DNA of 64,000 nt from Imperialibacter roseus. GTDB taxonomy: Bacteria > Bacteroidota > Bacteroidia > Cytophagales > Cyclobacteriaceae. The notes beneath the pieces are model-generated. The model saw only the letters and a program-made list of their open reading frames with translations. It searched no databases and was not told where the DNA came from. Position 1 is the first letter of the stretch. Every line of letters starts with the position of its first letter. The position numbers and the translations under genes were made by a program. The stretch is taken from contig NZ_CP136051.1 in NCBI RefSeq assembly GCF_032999765.1, forward strand, positions 2,704,417 through 2,768,416. The letters are read 5' to 3'. Of this stretch, positions 35,045 to 43,276 are shown in pieces.

Positions 35045-35536
35045 TCATTCCCCGGAACCGCCAAACTTCTTTTTGGCAGCCTCGGCCTTGGCTTTCAGCC
35101 CGGTCATTTTGGTTTTGTCTGTAACAATAGCTTTCATCGAACCATCAAGTAATGCGGTGGCCTTCTTCACTCCTTCTGCACATTTCGGTGCCTTGGTGCC
35201 ACATTGCGAACTAGCCTTTGAAGCAGTGGCACCGTCAGTAGACAGGCGTTTCGAGTCTGTATCCAGCGATTTGTAAGAGCTTTCCAGGTCTTTGAACCTG
35301 GAGAGCAGGCCGTCTATAGCACTTTCATCCTCTTCCTTTGACGCTTTGTCAATATCTCCATCCAGCTTTGCCAGAGTTGAAGACAGTCCTTTTTGTTTGC
35401 TGGCAAACTCAGTAACGGAGGCAATGTATTTGTCGATAGTAGCATTGCCGAATTTTTCGGTTTTAGCACCATCATCCTGCCCTACAGCAAGGTGGACAGT
35501 CAGGAACAGTAAAACAATAGGAAAAAATGTTTTCAT
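35045..35536 (-). CDS. Secreted helical protein
   Basis: About 163 residues from ATG 35536, since MKTFFPIVLLFLTVHLAVGQ is a good signal peptide; the in-frame ATG at 35581 adds 15 residues in front. The mature part is lysine- and serine-rich and helical, with two cysteines (SSQCGTKAPKC) and an A-K-rich tail. It is terminated by the hairpin at 34988. No function is recognised. Confidence 0.6.
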   Translation of the reverse strand: MKTFFPIVLLFLTVHLAVGQDDGAKTEKFGNATIDKYIASVTEFASKQKGLSSTLAKLDGDIDKASKEEDESAIDGLLSRFKDLESSYKSLDTDSKRLSTDGATASKASSQCGTKAPKCAEGVKKATALLDGSMKAIVTDKTKMTGLKAKAEAAKKKFGGSGE

Positions 35537-35636
35537 AGTTTTAAAAATCAATGGTTTATGAAAGCTAGGTAAAAGCTCCATAATTTCTCAGGTCGGCTAA
35601 AAGAAAATATATTTACCATTGCCCTTATGTTTTTTT

Positions 35637-37787
35637 CTACTTTTCAATAACCACAGCTTCATATTGCCCCAACTCCTCTATCTTGAGTTGCAGGTACCCA
35701 TCGCTCCAACGATAGTCAACAGGATCACTGCCCACCATCGTAAACACGCTGGATGGTTTAACTTCACATCGCACCCTGAATTCCAGGTCATTAACTGTAA
35801 GTGGTTCAAAAAACGTGTTGCCACTAAACCCTGTAATATTCACCAGATGTAAAATGATACCGTCTTCCTCCTGCCTGCCAAAGTTCTCGGGGGTGTTCTC
35901 TACATACTTTTGCAACACCGCCTCTACTCTCGGGTGCGCATTAGTTGTGAACAAATCGCTAATGCCGGGCTCCAGGTAGTTGATTATATCAAGCAGTATC
36001 TGCTTGTGCTCTTCGTAGCCATGTATGTAGTACAATCTGCCGAGATTGATGGGCATCAAAACAGCTTTGCTTGCAGAATGGTTTTTCACGGCCACGGCCT
36101 TGTAACCTGTCGGTTCATGGCCTCCTATTTTCTCGGGAGGGCCTGGTCGGCCAGGTGTGTAAATGGGCAAATAGGTTTCGTTAGCCTGGTCAAAATTATA
36201 AAAGCCAAGGTTAAACTTAAACATGATAAGGCTCTGTAAGTCAAAACTTTTAAATACTGATTTGTTTTCAGGCGCCAGGTAATAGCCTGCTCCATCCTGA
36301 TCTGGCTGAACAGCCTTTGCACCGAACAGCTCGAGCAGCGCATCCGGGTGCCCACTCAACGACTCGTTGGTCGCAATCAGGTGGGTGCCGCCAGCAACTG
36401 CTGCCTTAATTACAGCCAGTGATCCGCTGTCCAGACTCACAATTTCCGGAAGGATAATCACCTTGTAGCCTTTCATCTTACTTCCCAGTTTCGACAGCTG
36501 GGCATCTTCTATTAGATCAAATTGAAGGTGAGCCTCCTTCAGCATGAGCTGAATGCCCCTGTATTCCTGCGCACGCTCGCCTCCCGGCCAGTAGCCTGGC
36601 GACACCACGGCGATTTCAGCCGGAGACATATAATGACCGTAGTACTTTTCGTTGGCTTTGTGGTGAGCATATACTTCTCTGAAAACCTCATAACTCCTCT
36701 CGTCTTCATTCCCTTGGAAATCGCCCATAATACTCATGTCGAGCCCTGAGCCGTTGGCAATGTTTTGATACAGCCTGATGGCCGACTCCTCAGGTTCCAC
36801 GGCGTTATACCTCGACTGAAAAGAAATCTGTTGGATACTTGCGTTACTTACGATGTGGTCAGGGTAGCTGTTTTCTACATTGCTGACATTGTCAGAGGCT
36901 GAATAGGGCCAGTAAGGCAGGCCACTTGGGTGCGACTCATGTCTGATGATGTCGACGTAGTTGCCCATGTACGTGCAAATGGCGATCTGCTCATTCTTCG
37001 CCTTCACCATGGAATGTAGTCGCTTCATCAAGTCATCCACAGTGAACTTTTTGAACTCCTGGTATTTTTGAAATACCGGGTCAGCGTCGTCCTCCACCAA
37101 TGGCAGGCTCATACCGCTGTACTCCATAAACCGCTCTTTATCGTAGGGGTTTTGGTCAATGCCGTGATAAACTCCTTCATAGGCATTTCGTGTTTGGTAA
37201 CCCGGCATGTTGATGAAAATACCATCAATAGCATACAAGTCAATCACCTCACCAACAATGTCGAAAAGCACCTTTTGCTCATAGGGTGCATTAATGGAAA
37301 TCACATACATATCGTCGTTCCTGATCCGCTCTCCTTTTGGCGACAGATAAAACCAATCAGGATGCCTGTCAAAAATGCTTTCGTGAGCCCGGCTGAAATC
37401 AAATCGCACAATTACCCTAATGCCGTTCTCATGGCATTTACTGATTACATCACCCAACATATTTTCCTTCATAAAAGGGTTCGTGTACTGGTCTTCCAGT
37501 TTGGTGGGGTAAAAGGCCATAATGCCACCGGCATTGATGATCAATGTATTCACTGAGAAGCCTTTGAGATCATTGATCAGTGAGTTTACATTAAGATCAG
37601 CCTCATAAGCAGGGAGATTGGTCTGCATCGTGCGAAGGTTATTCGCCTTCCACCAGGGTATTGAGTCGGGCCAGGTGATCTGTTCACCAACCGCTTTCGT
37701 CCCTGACTGTGGAGGAGAACATGATAGGGCAGTTAGCAACAACACTAAAAACATCGATAATCTTAGAATTTCCCTCATAAAGCTCAT
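35637..37787 (-). CDS. Lipoprotein glycoside hydrolase-like protein (GHL6/GH42-like)
   Basis: 716 residues. The N-terminus is a lipoprotein signal with lipobox ending LTALSC. The first part (about 45-380) has the beta-alpha pattern of a hypothetical glycosidase (VRFDFSRAH, DGIFINMPGY). The middle (about 410-530) resembles a glutamine-amidotransferase-like domain as found beside GH42 beta-galactosidases (YKVIILPEIV, GGTHLIATNES). The end is a beta-sandwich domain. Length and order fit this group, though no catalytic residues can be named with confidence. Met 4 (37778) is an alternative start. No SusC/SusD pair is nearby. Confidence 0.7.
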   Translation of the reverse strand: MSFMREILRLSMFLVLLLTALSCSPPQSGTKAVGEQITWPDSIPWWKANNLRTMQTNLPAYEADLNVNSLINDLKGFSVNTLIINAGGIMAFYPTKLEDQYTNPFMKENMLGDVISKCHENGIRVIVRFDFSRAHESIFDRHPDWFYLSPKGERIRNDDMYVISINAPYEQKVLFDIVGEVIDLYAIDGIFINMPGYQTRNAYEGVYHGIDQNPYDKERFMEYSGMSLPLVEDDADPVFQKYQEFKKFTVDDLMKRLHSMVKAKNEQIAICTYMGNYVDIIRHESHPSGLPYWPYSASDNVSNVENSYPDHIVSNASIQQISFQSRYNAVEPEESAIRLYQNIANGSGLDMSIMGDFQGNEDERSYEVFREVYAHHKANEKYYGHYMSPAEIAVVSPGYWPGGERAQEYRGIQLMLKEAHLQFDLIEDAQLSKLGSKMKGYKVIILPEIVSLDSGSLAVIKAAVAGGTHLIATNESLSGHPDALLELFGAKAVQPDQDGAGYYLAPENKSVFKSFDLQSLIMFKFNLGFYNFDQANETYLPIYTPGRPGPPEKIGGHEPTGYKAVAVKNHSASKAVLMPINLGRLYYIHGYEEHKQILLDIINYLEPGISDLFTTNAHPRVEAVLQKYVENTPENFGRQEEDGIILHLVNITGFSGNTFFEPLTVNDLEFRVRCEVKPSSVFTMVGSDPVDYRWSDGYLQLKIEELGQYEAVVIEK

Positions 37788-38008
37788 CTAACTTGTTTTT
37801 ATAAATGTAAATCAATATCGATACAGTTTACTTGAATCTTATATAAACGTTGGTGGCGGGCGCAACAACGGAGGTGAAGTACGCACCTTAGTCGTCTCTA
37901 ATCTCCCCCTATTATCCTTATTATCGGCCAGCGCTACGAAATTGATTAAACACAAAGTCTATTTCTTCATACTTTGAGGCTAACAATTGAAGATCAAACA
38001 ACTTAACC

Positions 38009-41000
38009 ATGAAAAGACTTGCGCTCCCCTTGCTGCTAGTGACTTTTGCAGTAACCGCCCTGGCACAACGAAAAGCCCAGACAACCCAACCTCCCAAAAC
38101 CATTGACCAAAAGTATTTCTCGGAAATGAAATACCGGTCAGTTGGCCCCTCCAGAGGCGGAAGAGCCACTGCAGTTGCCGGTATACCTCAAAGCCCCTAC
38201 ACCTTCTACATGGGATCGCAGGGCGGCGGCGTTTGGAAAACAGACGACGCAGGCTGGAACTGGGAGAATATCACTGACGGCCAGTTTCAGGTGGGCTCCA
38301 TTGGTGCTATTACCGTGGCTCCCTCCGACCCCAACGTGATCTACGTCGGCACTGGCTCTGCCTGCCTCAGAGGCAATGTTTCTCCCGGCATTGGCGTCTA
38401 CAAAACCATGGACGAAGGGAAAACATGGGATTTTATTGGGCTACCCAATGCCGGACAGATCGGTAAAATTGTTGTTCATCCCTCTAATCCTGACATTGCC
38501 ATGGTAGCAGCTCTGGGTAACGCTTTCGGCCCCAACCCGGACAGAGGAGTGTACAAAACCATTGATGGAGGCAAAAGCTGGAAAAAAACGCTATTCGTAA
38601 GCGACAGCACAGGCGCTATAGATATAGAGATGAACCCCGCCAACCCTCGCATCATGTATGCGGCGATGTGGCGTGCGGATCGCAAACCCTGGGCCATGAC
38701 AGACGGCGGTATGGAAGGCGGCATCTGGAAGTCGAAAGACATGGGTGAGACCTGGGAAAAGCTGGAAGGCGGACTGCCGACCGGGCTTCTTGGCCGCATC
38801 GGACTAGCCATTTCACCTGCTCAACCTGATCGTGTTTGGGCACTGATACAAACGGCCGACGAAAGCAAAGGCGGGGTGTACCGAACCGACGACGCCGGTG
38901 GTTCCTGGAAGAAAATCAATCGGGACCACGAGCTTCGCCAGCGGGGCTGGTATTACACCCATATTACCGCCGACCCGAAAGATGCCAACACAGTGTACGT
39001 CAACAACGTGGGCTTCTACAAATCGATTGACGGGGGCAAAACATTCGATACCCGCATAAGAGTGCCCCATGGCGATAACCACGGCCTTTGGATCAATCCC
39101 GACAACACGGACATTATGATCCACTGCAACGATGGTGGCGCTACTGTATCTATCAACGGAGGCAAAAGCTGGTCGCACCAGCAGAACCAGCCCACGTCGG
39201 AGTTCTACAGAGTCACTGTCGACAACCAGTTTCCTTACCGTCTCTATGCCGGCCAGCAGGACAACACTACCATCTCGGTTCCCTCCTACTCTTCCGGCTC
39301 TCTCACCGACACCGAAGAGTGGTTCGGTGTTGGCGGCGGCGAATCAGCCGATGTAGCCGTAGACCCGACCAACCCCGACATCATTTATGCAACAAGCTAC
39401 AGCGGCGAGATAACTTTCTACAACAAGAAAACCGGCGAAATGCGCCAGGTAACGGCCTACCCTCACTATACAGAAGGTACCGAGCAAAGAAAGCTCAAGT
39501 ACCGCTGGCAGTGGAATTTCCCTGTACTGATTTCAAAATTCAACACAAACGTTATTTACGACGGCTCCAACTATGTGCACAAGTCAACTAACAAAGGGCA
39601 GTCGTGGGAAGTGATAAGCCCGGATCTTACCACTAAGTTCGCTGAAACGTTGGGTATCCCTGGTGGCCCTATTCAGCACGACGGCACAGGTGTAGAAGTG
39701 TACTCAAGCATCTTTGCGCTGGAGGAGTCACCCTTCAATGAAGGTGAGCTGTGGGCCGGTTCCGACGATGGGCTGGTGCACATCACGAGAGACGGCGGCA
39801 AGTCGTGGAAAAACATCACCCCTCCCGGCATGCCCGCCATGGGCACTGTGAACAAGATTGAGCTATCGTCTCATCAGGCCGGAAGAGCGTTCGTGGCTGT
39901 GTACAAATACCGCAGGAAGGATTTCAGCCCTTACATTTTCATGACCAACGACTTTGGTGCTACCTGGTCGACGCTGACCAACGGTAAAAACGGCATTCCT
40001 GCAAATCACTTTGTACGAGCCATCGCTGAAGACCCCGACAGAAAAGGGCTCCTCTACGCCGGCACAGAATTCGGTATGTACCTGTCCTTCGATGAGGGTA
40101 AAAACTGGCAACCCTTTCAGCTTAACTTGCCTGTAACGCCTATTACCGACATGGAAGTACATGAGAAAGACCTTGTCATCAGCACCCAGGGCCGGGCTTT
40201 TTGGATACTGGACGATCTTACACCCCTGCACCAGCTCAACGATGCCCTGATGGCAAGGGATGCCTTCCTTTACAAGCCCAGAGACACCTACAGAACCAAT
40301 GTAGGCGGCTGGAACGGGCGGTCAGCAGATATCAACTTCTTTGTGAGTAAGACCGACGACAAAGTGACTTTAGAAATAATGGATGCGAGGGATGTTACTC
40401 CGGTGGTTTACTCAAGCAAACCCGACAAGGCAAAGGGAGAAAAAGAGTTGGAACTAAAAGAAGGCATGAACAGCCTGTCGTGGAACCTGATGTACCCCGG
40501 CCCAAAAATGGCTGATAACTTTATGGCGATGGTGTTCAGCGCTAACAGAACGCCTGGCCCAAAAGCTGTGCTTGGCACCTACTCCGTGAAACTAACGGCT
40601 GGAGACTATTCCCAAACCGAGACCTTTGAGTTAAAGGCAGACCCTCGCTGGCCTCACATTACAACAGCCGACTACCAGGCCCAATTTGATCTCGCTTCAG
40701 AAATGACCGACTACATCACCAAAAGCCAGGATTTGATCAGAAACATGAGGGCTATCAGGGAGCAGGCAAAGGCCATTGCAGAAAGGTCGGAAAAAGCCGG
40801 CTATTCGTCAGAAATTAAAGATAAGGCAACGGCATTGAACAAGAAGCTGACCGAAGCAGAAGATGCGATCTTCCAAAATCAAATTGAAACCAGCCAGGAC
40901 GAAATCAATTTTGAGAGGAAGTTCACTAACCACATAGCCAGGCTTTACGGTGTGGTGATTGACGATCACAATAAACCAACAGCAGGCATGCTGGAGCGCT

Positions 41001-41128
41001 ACGACGATCTCAAAAAACAGTTTATTGACCTAAGAAAGCCGTATGATGAAGTATTGACGACTGACTTCCCTGCTTTCAATCAGTTGCTGGAAAAAGAAAA
41101 CGTGCCCAGAATAATTACAGAGAAATAG
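38009..41128 (+). CDS. Secreted sortilin/VPS10-like beta-propeller protein
   Basis: 1039 residues with a signal peptide (MKRLALPLLLVTFAVTALAQ) and many BNR/Asp-box words: GVWKTDDAGWNWENI, GVYKTIDGGKSWKK, GIWKSKDMGETWEK, MYLSFDEGKNW. These make several propeller blades. The C-terminal about 220 residues are helical and carry a separate domain (SQDLIRNMRAIREQ). The family is large in Bacteroidota and its function is unknown; it may be a secreted glycan- or protein-binding protein. It ends at a strong terminator (41133-41162). Confidence 0.85.
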   Translation: MKRLALPLLLVTFAVTALAQRKAQTTQPPKTIDQKYFSEMKYRSVGPSRGGRATAVAGIPQSPYTFYMGSQGGGVWKTDDAGWNWENITDGQFQVGSIGAITVAPSDPNVIYVGTGSACLRGNVSPGIGVYKTMDEGKTWDFIGLPNAGQIGKIVVHPSNPDIAMVAALGNAFGPNPDRGVYKTIDGGKSWKKTLFVSDSTGAIDIEMNPANPRIMYAAMWRADRKPWAMTDGGMEGGIWKSKDMGETWEKLEGGLPTGLLGRIGLAISPAQPDRVWALIQTADESKGGVYRTDDAGGSWKKINRDHELRQRGWYYTHITADPKDANTVYVNNVGFYKSIDGGKTFDTRIRVPHGDNHGLWINPDNTDIMIHCNDGGATVSINGGKSWSHQQNQPTSEFYRVTVDNQFPYRLYAGQQDNTTISVPSYSSGSLTDTEEWFGVGGGESADVAVDPTNPDIIYATSYSGEITFYNKKTGEMRQVTAYPHYTEGTEQRKLKYRWQWNFPVLISKFNTNVIYDGSNYVHKSTNKGQSWEVISPDLTTKFAETLGIPGGPIQHDGTGVEVYSSIFALEESPFNEGELWAGSDDGLVHITRDGGKSWKNITPPGMPAMGTVNKIELSSHQAGRAFVAVYKYRRKDFSPYIFMTNDFGATWSTLTNGKNGIPANHFVRAIAEDPDRKGLLYAGTEFGMYLSFDEGKNWQPFQLNLPVTPITDMEVHEKDLVISTQGRAFWILDDLTPLHQLNDALMARDAFLYKPRDTYRTNVGGWNGRSADINFFVSKTDDKVTLEIMDARDVTPVVYSSKPDKAKGEKELELKEGMNSLSWNLMYPGPKMADNFMAMVFSANRTPGPKAVLGTYSVKLTAGDYSQTETFELKADPRWPHITTADYQAQFDLASEMTDYITKSQDLIRNMRAIREQAKAIAERSEKAGYSSEIKDKATALNKKLTEAEDAIFQNQIETSQDEINFERKFTNHIARLYGVVIDDHNKPTAGMLERYDDLKKQFIDLRKPYDEVLTTDFPAFNQLLEKENVPRIITEK

Positions 41129-41130
41129 AC

Positions 41131-41162
41131 ACAAAAAAGCCTGGTCGATGCCAGGCTTTTTT
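41131..41162. terminator. Rho-independent terminator between convergent genes
   Basis: AAAAAAGCCTGG (41133-41144), loop TCGATG, then CCAGGCTTTTTT (41151-41162). It serves the VPS10-like gene (plus) and the helicase gene (minus), whose stop is at 41168. Confidence 0.9.
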
Positions 41163-41167
41163 ATGCT

Positions 41168-43036
41168 TTATCCTTTCGGTTCGTCTTTGTTCACTCTCAG
41201 CTCCCGGCCGTCAATCACCAGCCCTTTGAAGCTGCTTGCCACTTTACCGGCGCTCTTTGCGTCCACCTCAAAAAACGAATGGCTCTTGTTGAGCTGAATC
41301 TGTCCTATATCGTCTTTTCTCAGCTTCGTCTGATCACAAATGAATTTGAGCAATTCGCCCTTATTCACTTGGTCCATACTACCGATGTTGATAAAAAAGC
41401 GATCCATGCCCTTGCCTGCTGGCCCGGAACCAGTTTCACTGTTTGTTCTTTCACGCCTCTCAGACCTCACTGGCCGGTCGTTGCTCTCAGACCTCACAGG
41501 TCTATCACTTCTTTCGGGTCTCGAAGGCCTTTCAGCTCTAGCTGGTTTGTCAAAGCCACGATCAGGGCGATCACTTCGCCTGTCGGGACGATCGTCTCTG
41601 CGGTCACTTCTTCTTTCGCTGCCGAAATCGTTGCGATCCCTTCTGCCATCCCTTTCACGGCGGTCACCTCTGCGTTCCATGCCCCGGTCATTGCCCCGGT
41701 CTCCGGTACGGTCATCGTTCAGGTTCTTGTCCGACACTTCTTTGTAGCCTATAAGCTCCATTTGTCTCGACAAAAGCTTGGCAAGCAAGGTTTCCTGGTT
41801 CATCTCAGCAAACATGGCTACCACCTTCTCGTGAATTTTGATGTCGAGGCTTTCGTTTACCTCAGTTTCCATCACTTTGTCAGCCCAGTGCTCAAGCCGA
41901 CTGTTCAATATCTGACTAACTGCCGGCACCTGCACTTTCTTCATCCCAATGCCCAGCTTCTTTTCAATGAAGCGGATTTTACGGATGTCATGGTGCGTAA
42001 TCAGTGCCAGAGAAATACCTGTTTTACCCGCCCTTGCTGTTCTGCCGCTTCGGTGCGTGTAATATTCCGAATCATCTGGTAAAGAGAAGTGAATCACGTG
42101 ACTCAGGTCGTTCACATCAATGCCCCTGGCAGCCACGTCGGTAGCAATCAGCAGGCGAACGGCATGGGCTTTGAATTTCTTCATCACCTGGTCACGCTGC
42201 TGTTGCGAAAGGTCTCCATGCAAAGCTTCAGCATGATAGCCACTTTGTGTAAGCTCTACAGCCAGGTTTTGGGTATCTATCTTGGTTCGGCAAAACACAA
42301 TACCCAGCATGTCAGGCTGGAAGTCGATAAATCTCCGAAGCACCTCTATTTTGTCGGACGCCCTGATAACGGCATACTGATGTTCAATATTGGTATTCAC
42401 CACATTACCCGACTGCACCGAAACCTCCACAGGATCCTTCATGAACTTCTTGATCAATGATCTGATTTCACGAGGCATGGTAGCCGAAAAAAGCCAAGTG
42501 GCTTTCTCCTCCGGTGTGTGGGACAAAATGGCGTCAATGTCTTCTTTGAAGCCCATGTTGAGCATTTCGTCCGCTTCATCGAGAACGACAATGTCAATGG
42601 TCTCAATTTTCACGACCTTTCTGTCAATCAGGTCTATGAGTCTGCCGGGAGTTGCCACAATGATCTGCACTCCGGCTTTTATGGCTTTTATCTGAGGGCC
42701 TATTGGCGCTCCACCATAAACTGTCTGAATACGTAAATTGGGATAATACTTGGCAAATGCTACAAGCTGCGCCGCAATCTGCTGGCACAACTCACGTGTT
42801 GGCGCTATAATCAGCGCCTGTGTGGTAAGATCACTACTATCCACATGGTCCAGCAGCGGCAAACCAAAGGCCGCAGTTTTTCCTGTTCCCGTTTGAGCAA
42901 GGCCAATAAAATCGATGGGCTCACTTATTAATAACGGAATGGACTGCTGTTGGATGGGAGAAGGAGATTCAAACCCCAATTCGGGAAGAACCCTTAGCAA
43001 GGGCTCTGATAACCCAAGCTCAGAAAATATACTCAT
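41168..43036 (-). CDS. DEAD-box ATP-dependent RNA helicase
   Basis: 622 residues. Helicase core with AQTGTGKT (47-54), DEAD (153-156), SAT (184-186) and the motif VI HRSGRTARAGK. A linker of about 90 residues rich in R, D, E and G (repeated words DRPDRRSDRP, DRPVRSE) follows. The last 75 residues form a DbpA-type RNA-binding fold (ELLKFICDQTKL, RELRVNKDEP). It resembles CsdA/DeaD-type helicases with ribosome or RNA roles. The repeat-rich linker is of low complexity and is probably disordered. Confidence 0.95.
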   Translation of the reverse strand: MSIFSELGLSEPLLRVLPELGFESPSPIQQQSIPLLISEPIDFIGLAQTGTGKTAAFGLPLLDHVDSSDLTTQALIIAPTRELCQQIAAQLVAFAKYYPNLRIQTVYGGAPIGPQIKAIKAGVQIIVATPGRLIDLIDRKVVKIETIDIVVLDEADEMLNMGFKEDIDAILSHTPEEKATWLFSATMPREIRSLIKKFMKDPVEVSVQSGNVVNTNIEHQYAVIRASDKIEVLRRFIDFQPDMLGIVFCRTKIDTQNLAVELTQSGYHAEALHGDLSQQQRDQVMKKFKAHAVRLLIATDVAARGIDVNDLSHVIHFSLPDDSEYYTHRSGRTARAGKTGISLALITHHDIRKIRFIEKKLGIGMKKVQVPAVSQILNSRLEHWADKVMETEVNESLDIKIHEKVVAMFAEMNQETLLAKLLSRQMELIGYKEVSDKNLNDDRTGDRGNDRGMERRGDRRERDGRRDRNDFGSERRSDRRDDRPDRRSDRPDRGFDKPARAERPSRPERSDRPVRSESNDRPVRSERRERTNSETGSGPAGKGMDRFFINIGSMDQVNKGELLKFICDQTKLRKDDIGQIQLNKSHSFFEVDAKSAGKVASSFKGLVIDGRELRVNKDEPKG

Positions 43037-43197
43037 TAAAACTTAATATAGATTAAGCTGCAAAGGTACAGCAAATTATTTGGAGTTGTGCTATTGGCGA
43101 ATGCCCATAACAAATAATATTCTGAGACCTGCACGATAATCGAGTGAAAGGAAATAGCCAACCTTCAACAACTTGCGAGTTATCGTCGTTAGAAAAA

Positions 43198-43248
43198 CTA
43201 AATTATATAGTATTTACAAGAGTGATCAAGCTAATTTATTTAGTATTT
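43198..43248 (+). promoter_or_regulatory. Tandem operator-like repeats upstream of dnaE
   Basis: CTAAATTATATAGTATTT (43198-43215) and CTAATTTATTTAGTATTT (43231-43248) match at 16 of 18 bases, start to start 33 bases apart (about three helix turns). Each contains an imperfect palindrome of the form CTA-n7-TAG. They lie 29 bases before the start codon, a position where a repressor would block transcription. A LexA-like regulator is a guess based on the polymerase class. Confidence 0.55.
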
Positions 43249-43276
43249 TAGCGGGGTAAACATAAAACCTGCCATC

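Noticed and set aside
37921-38169. 82-codon minus-strand frame across the VPS10-like gene start
   Set aside because: It overlaps the clear signal peptide and start of the plus-strand gene at 38009.
41494-41715. Possible tandem DNA repeat in the helicase linker
   Set aside because: The repeats reflect protein-level R/D/P-rich low complexity with varied codons, not a recent DNA duplication.
41279-42082. 267-codon plus-strand frame over the DEAD-box helicase gene
   Set aside because: Low-complexity reversed repeats of the R/D/G-rich linker explain it; the helicase motifs are on the minus strand.
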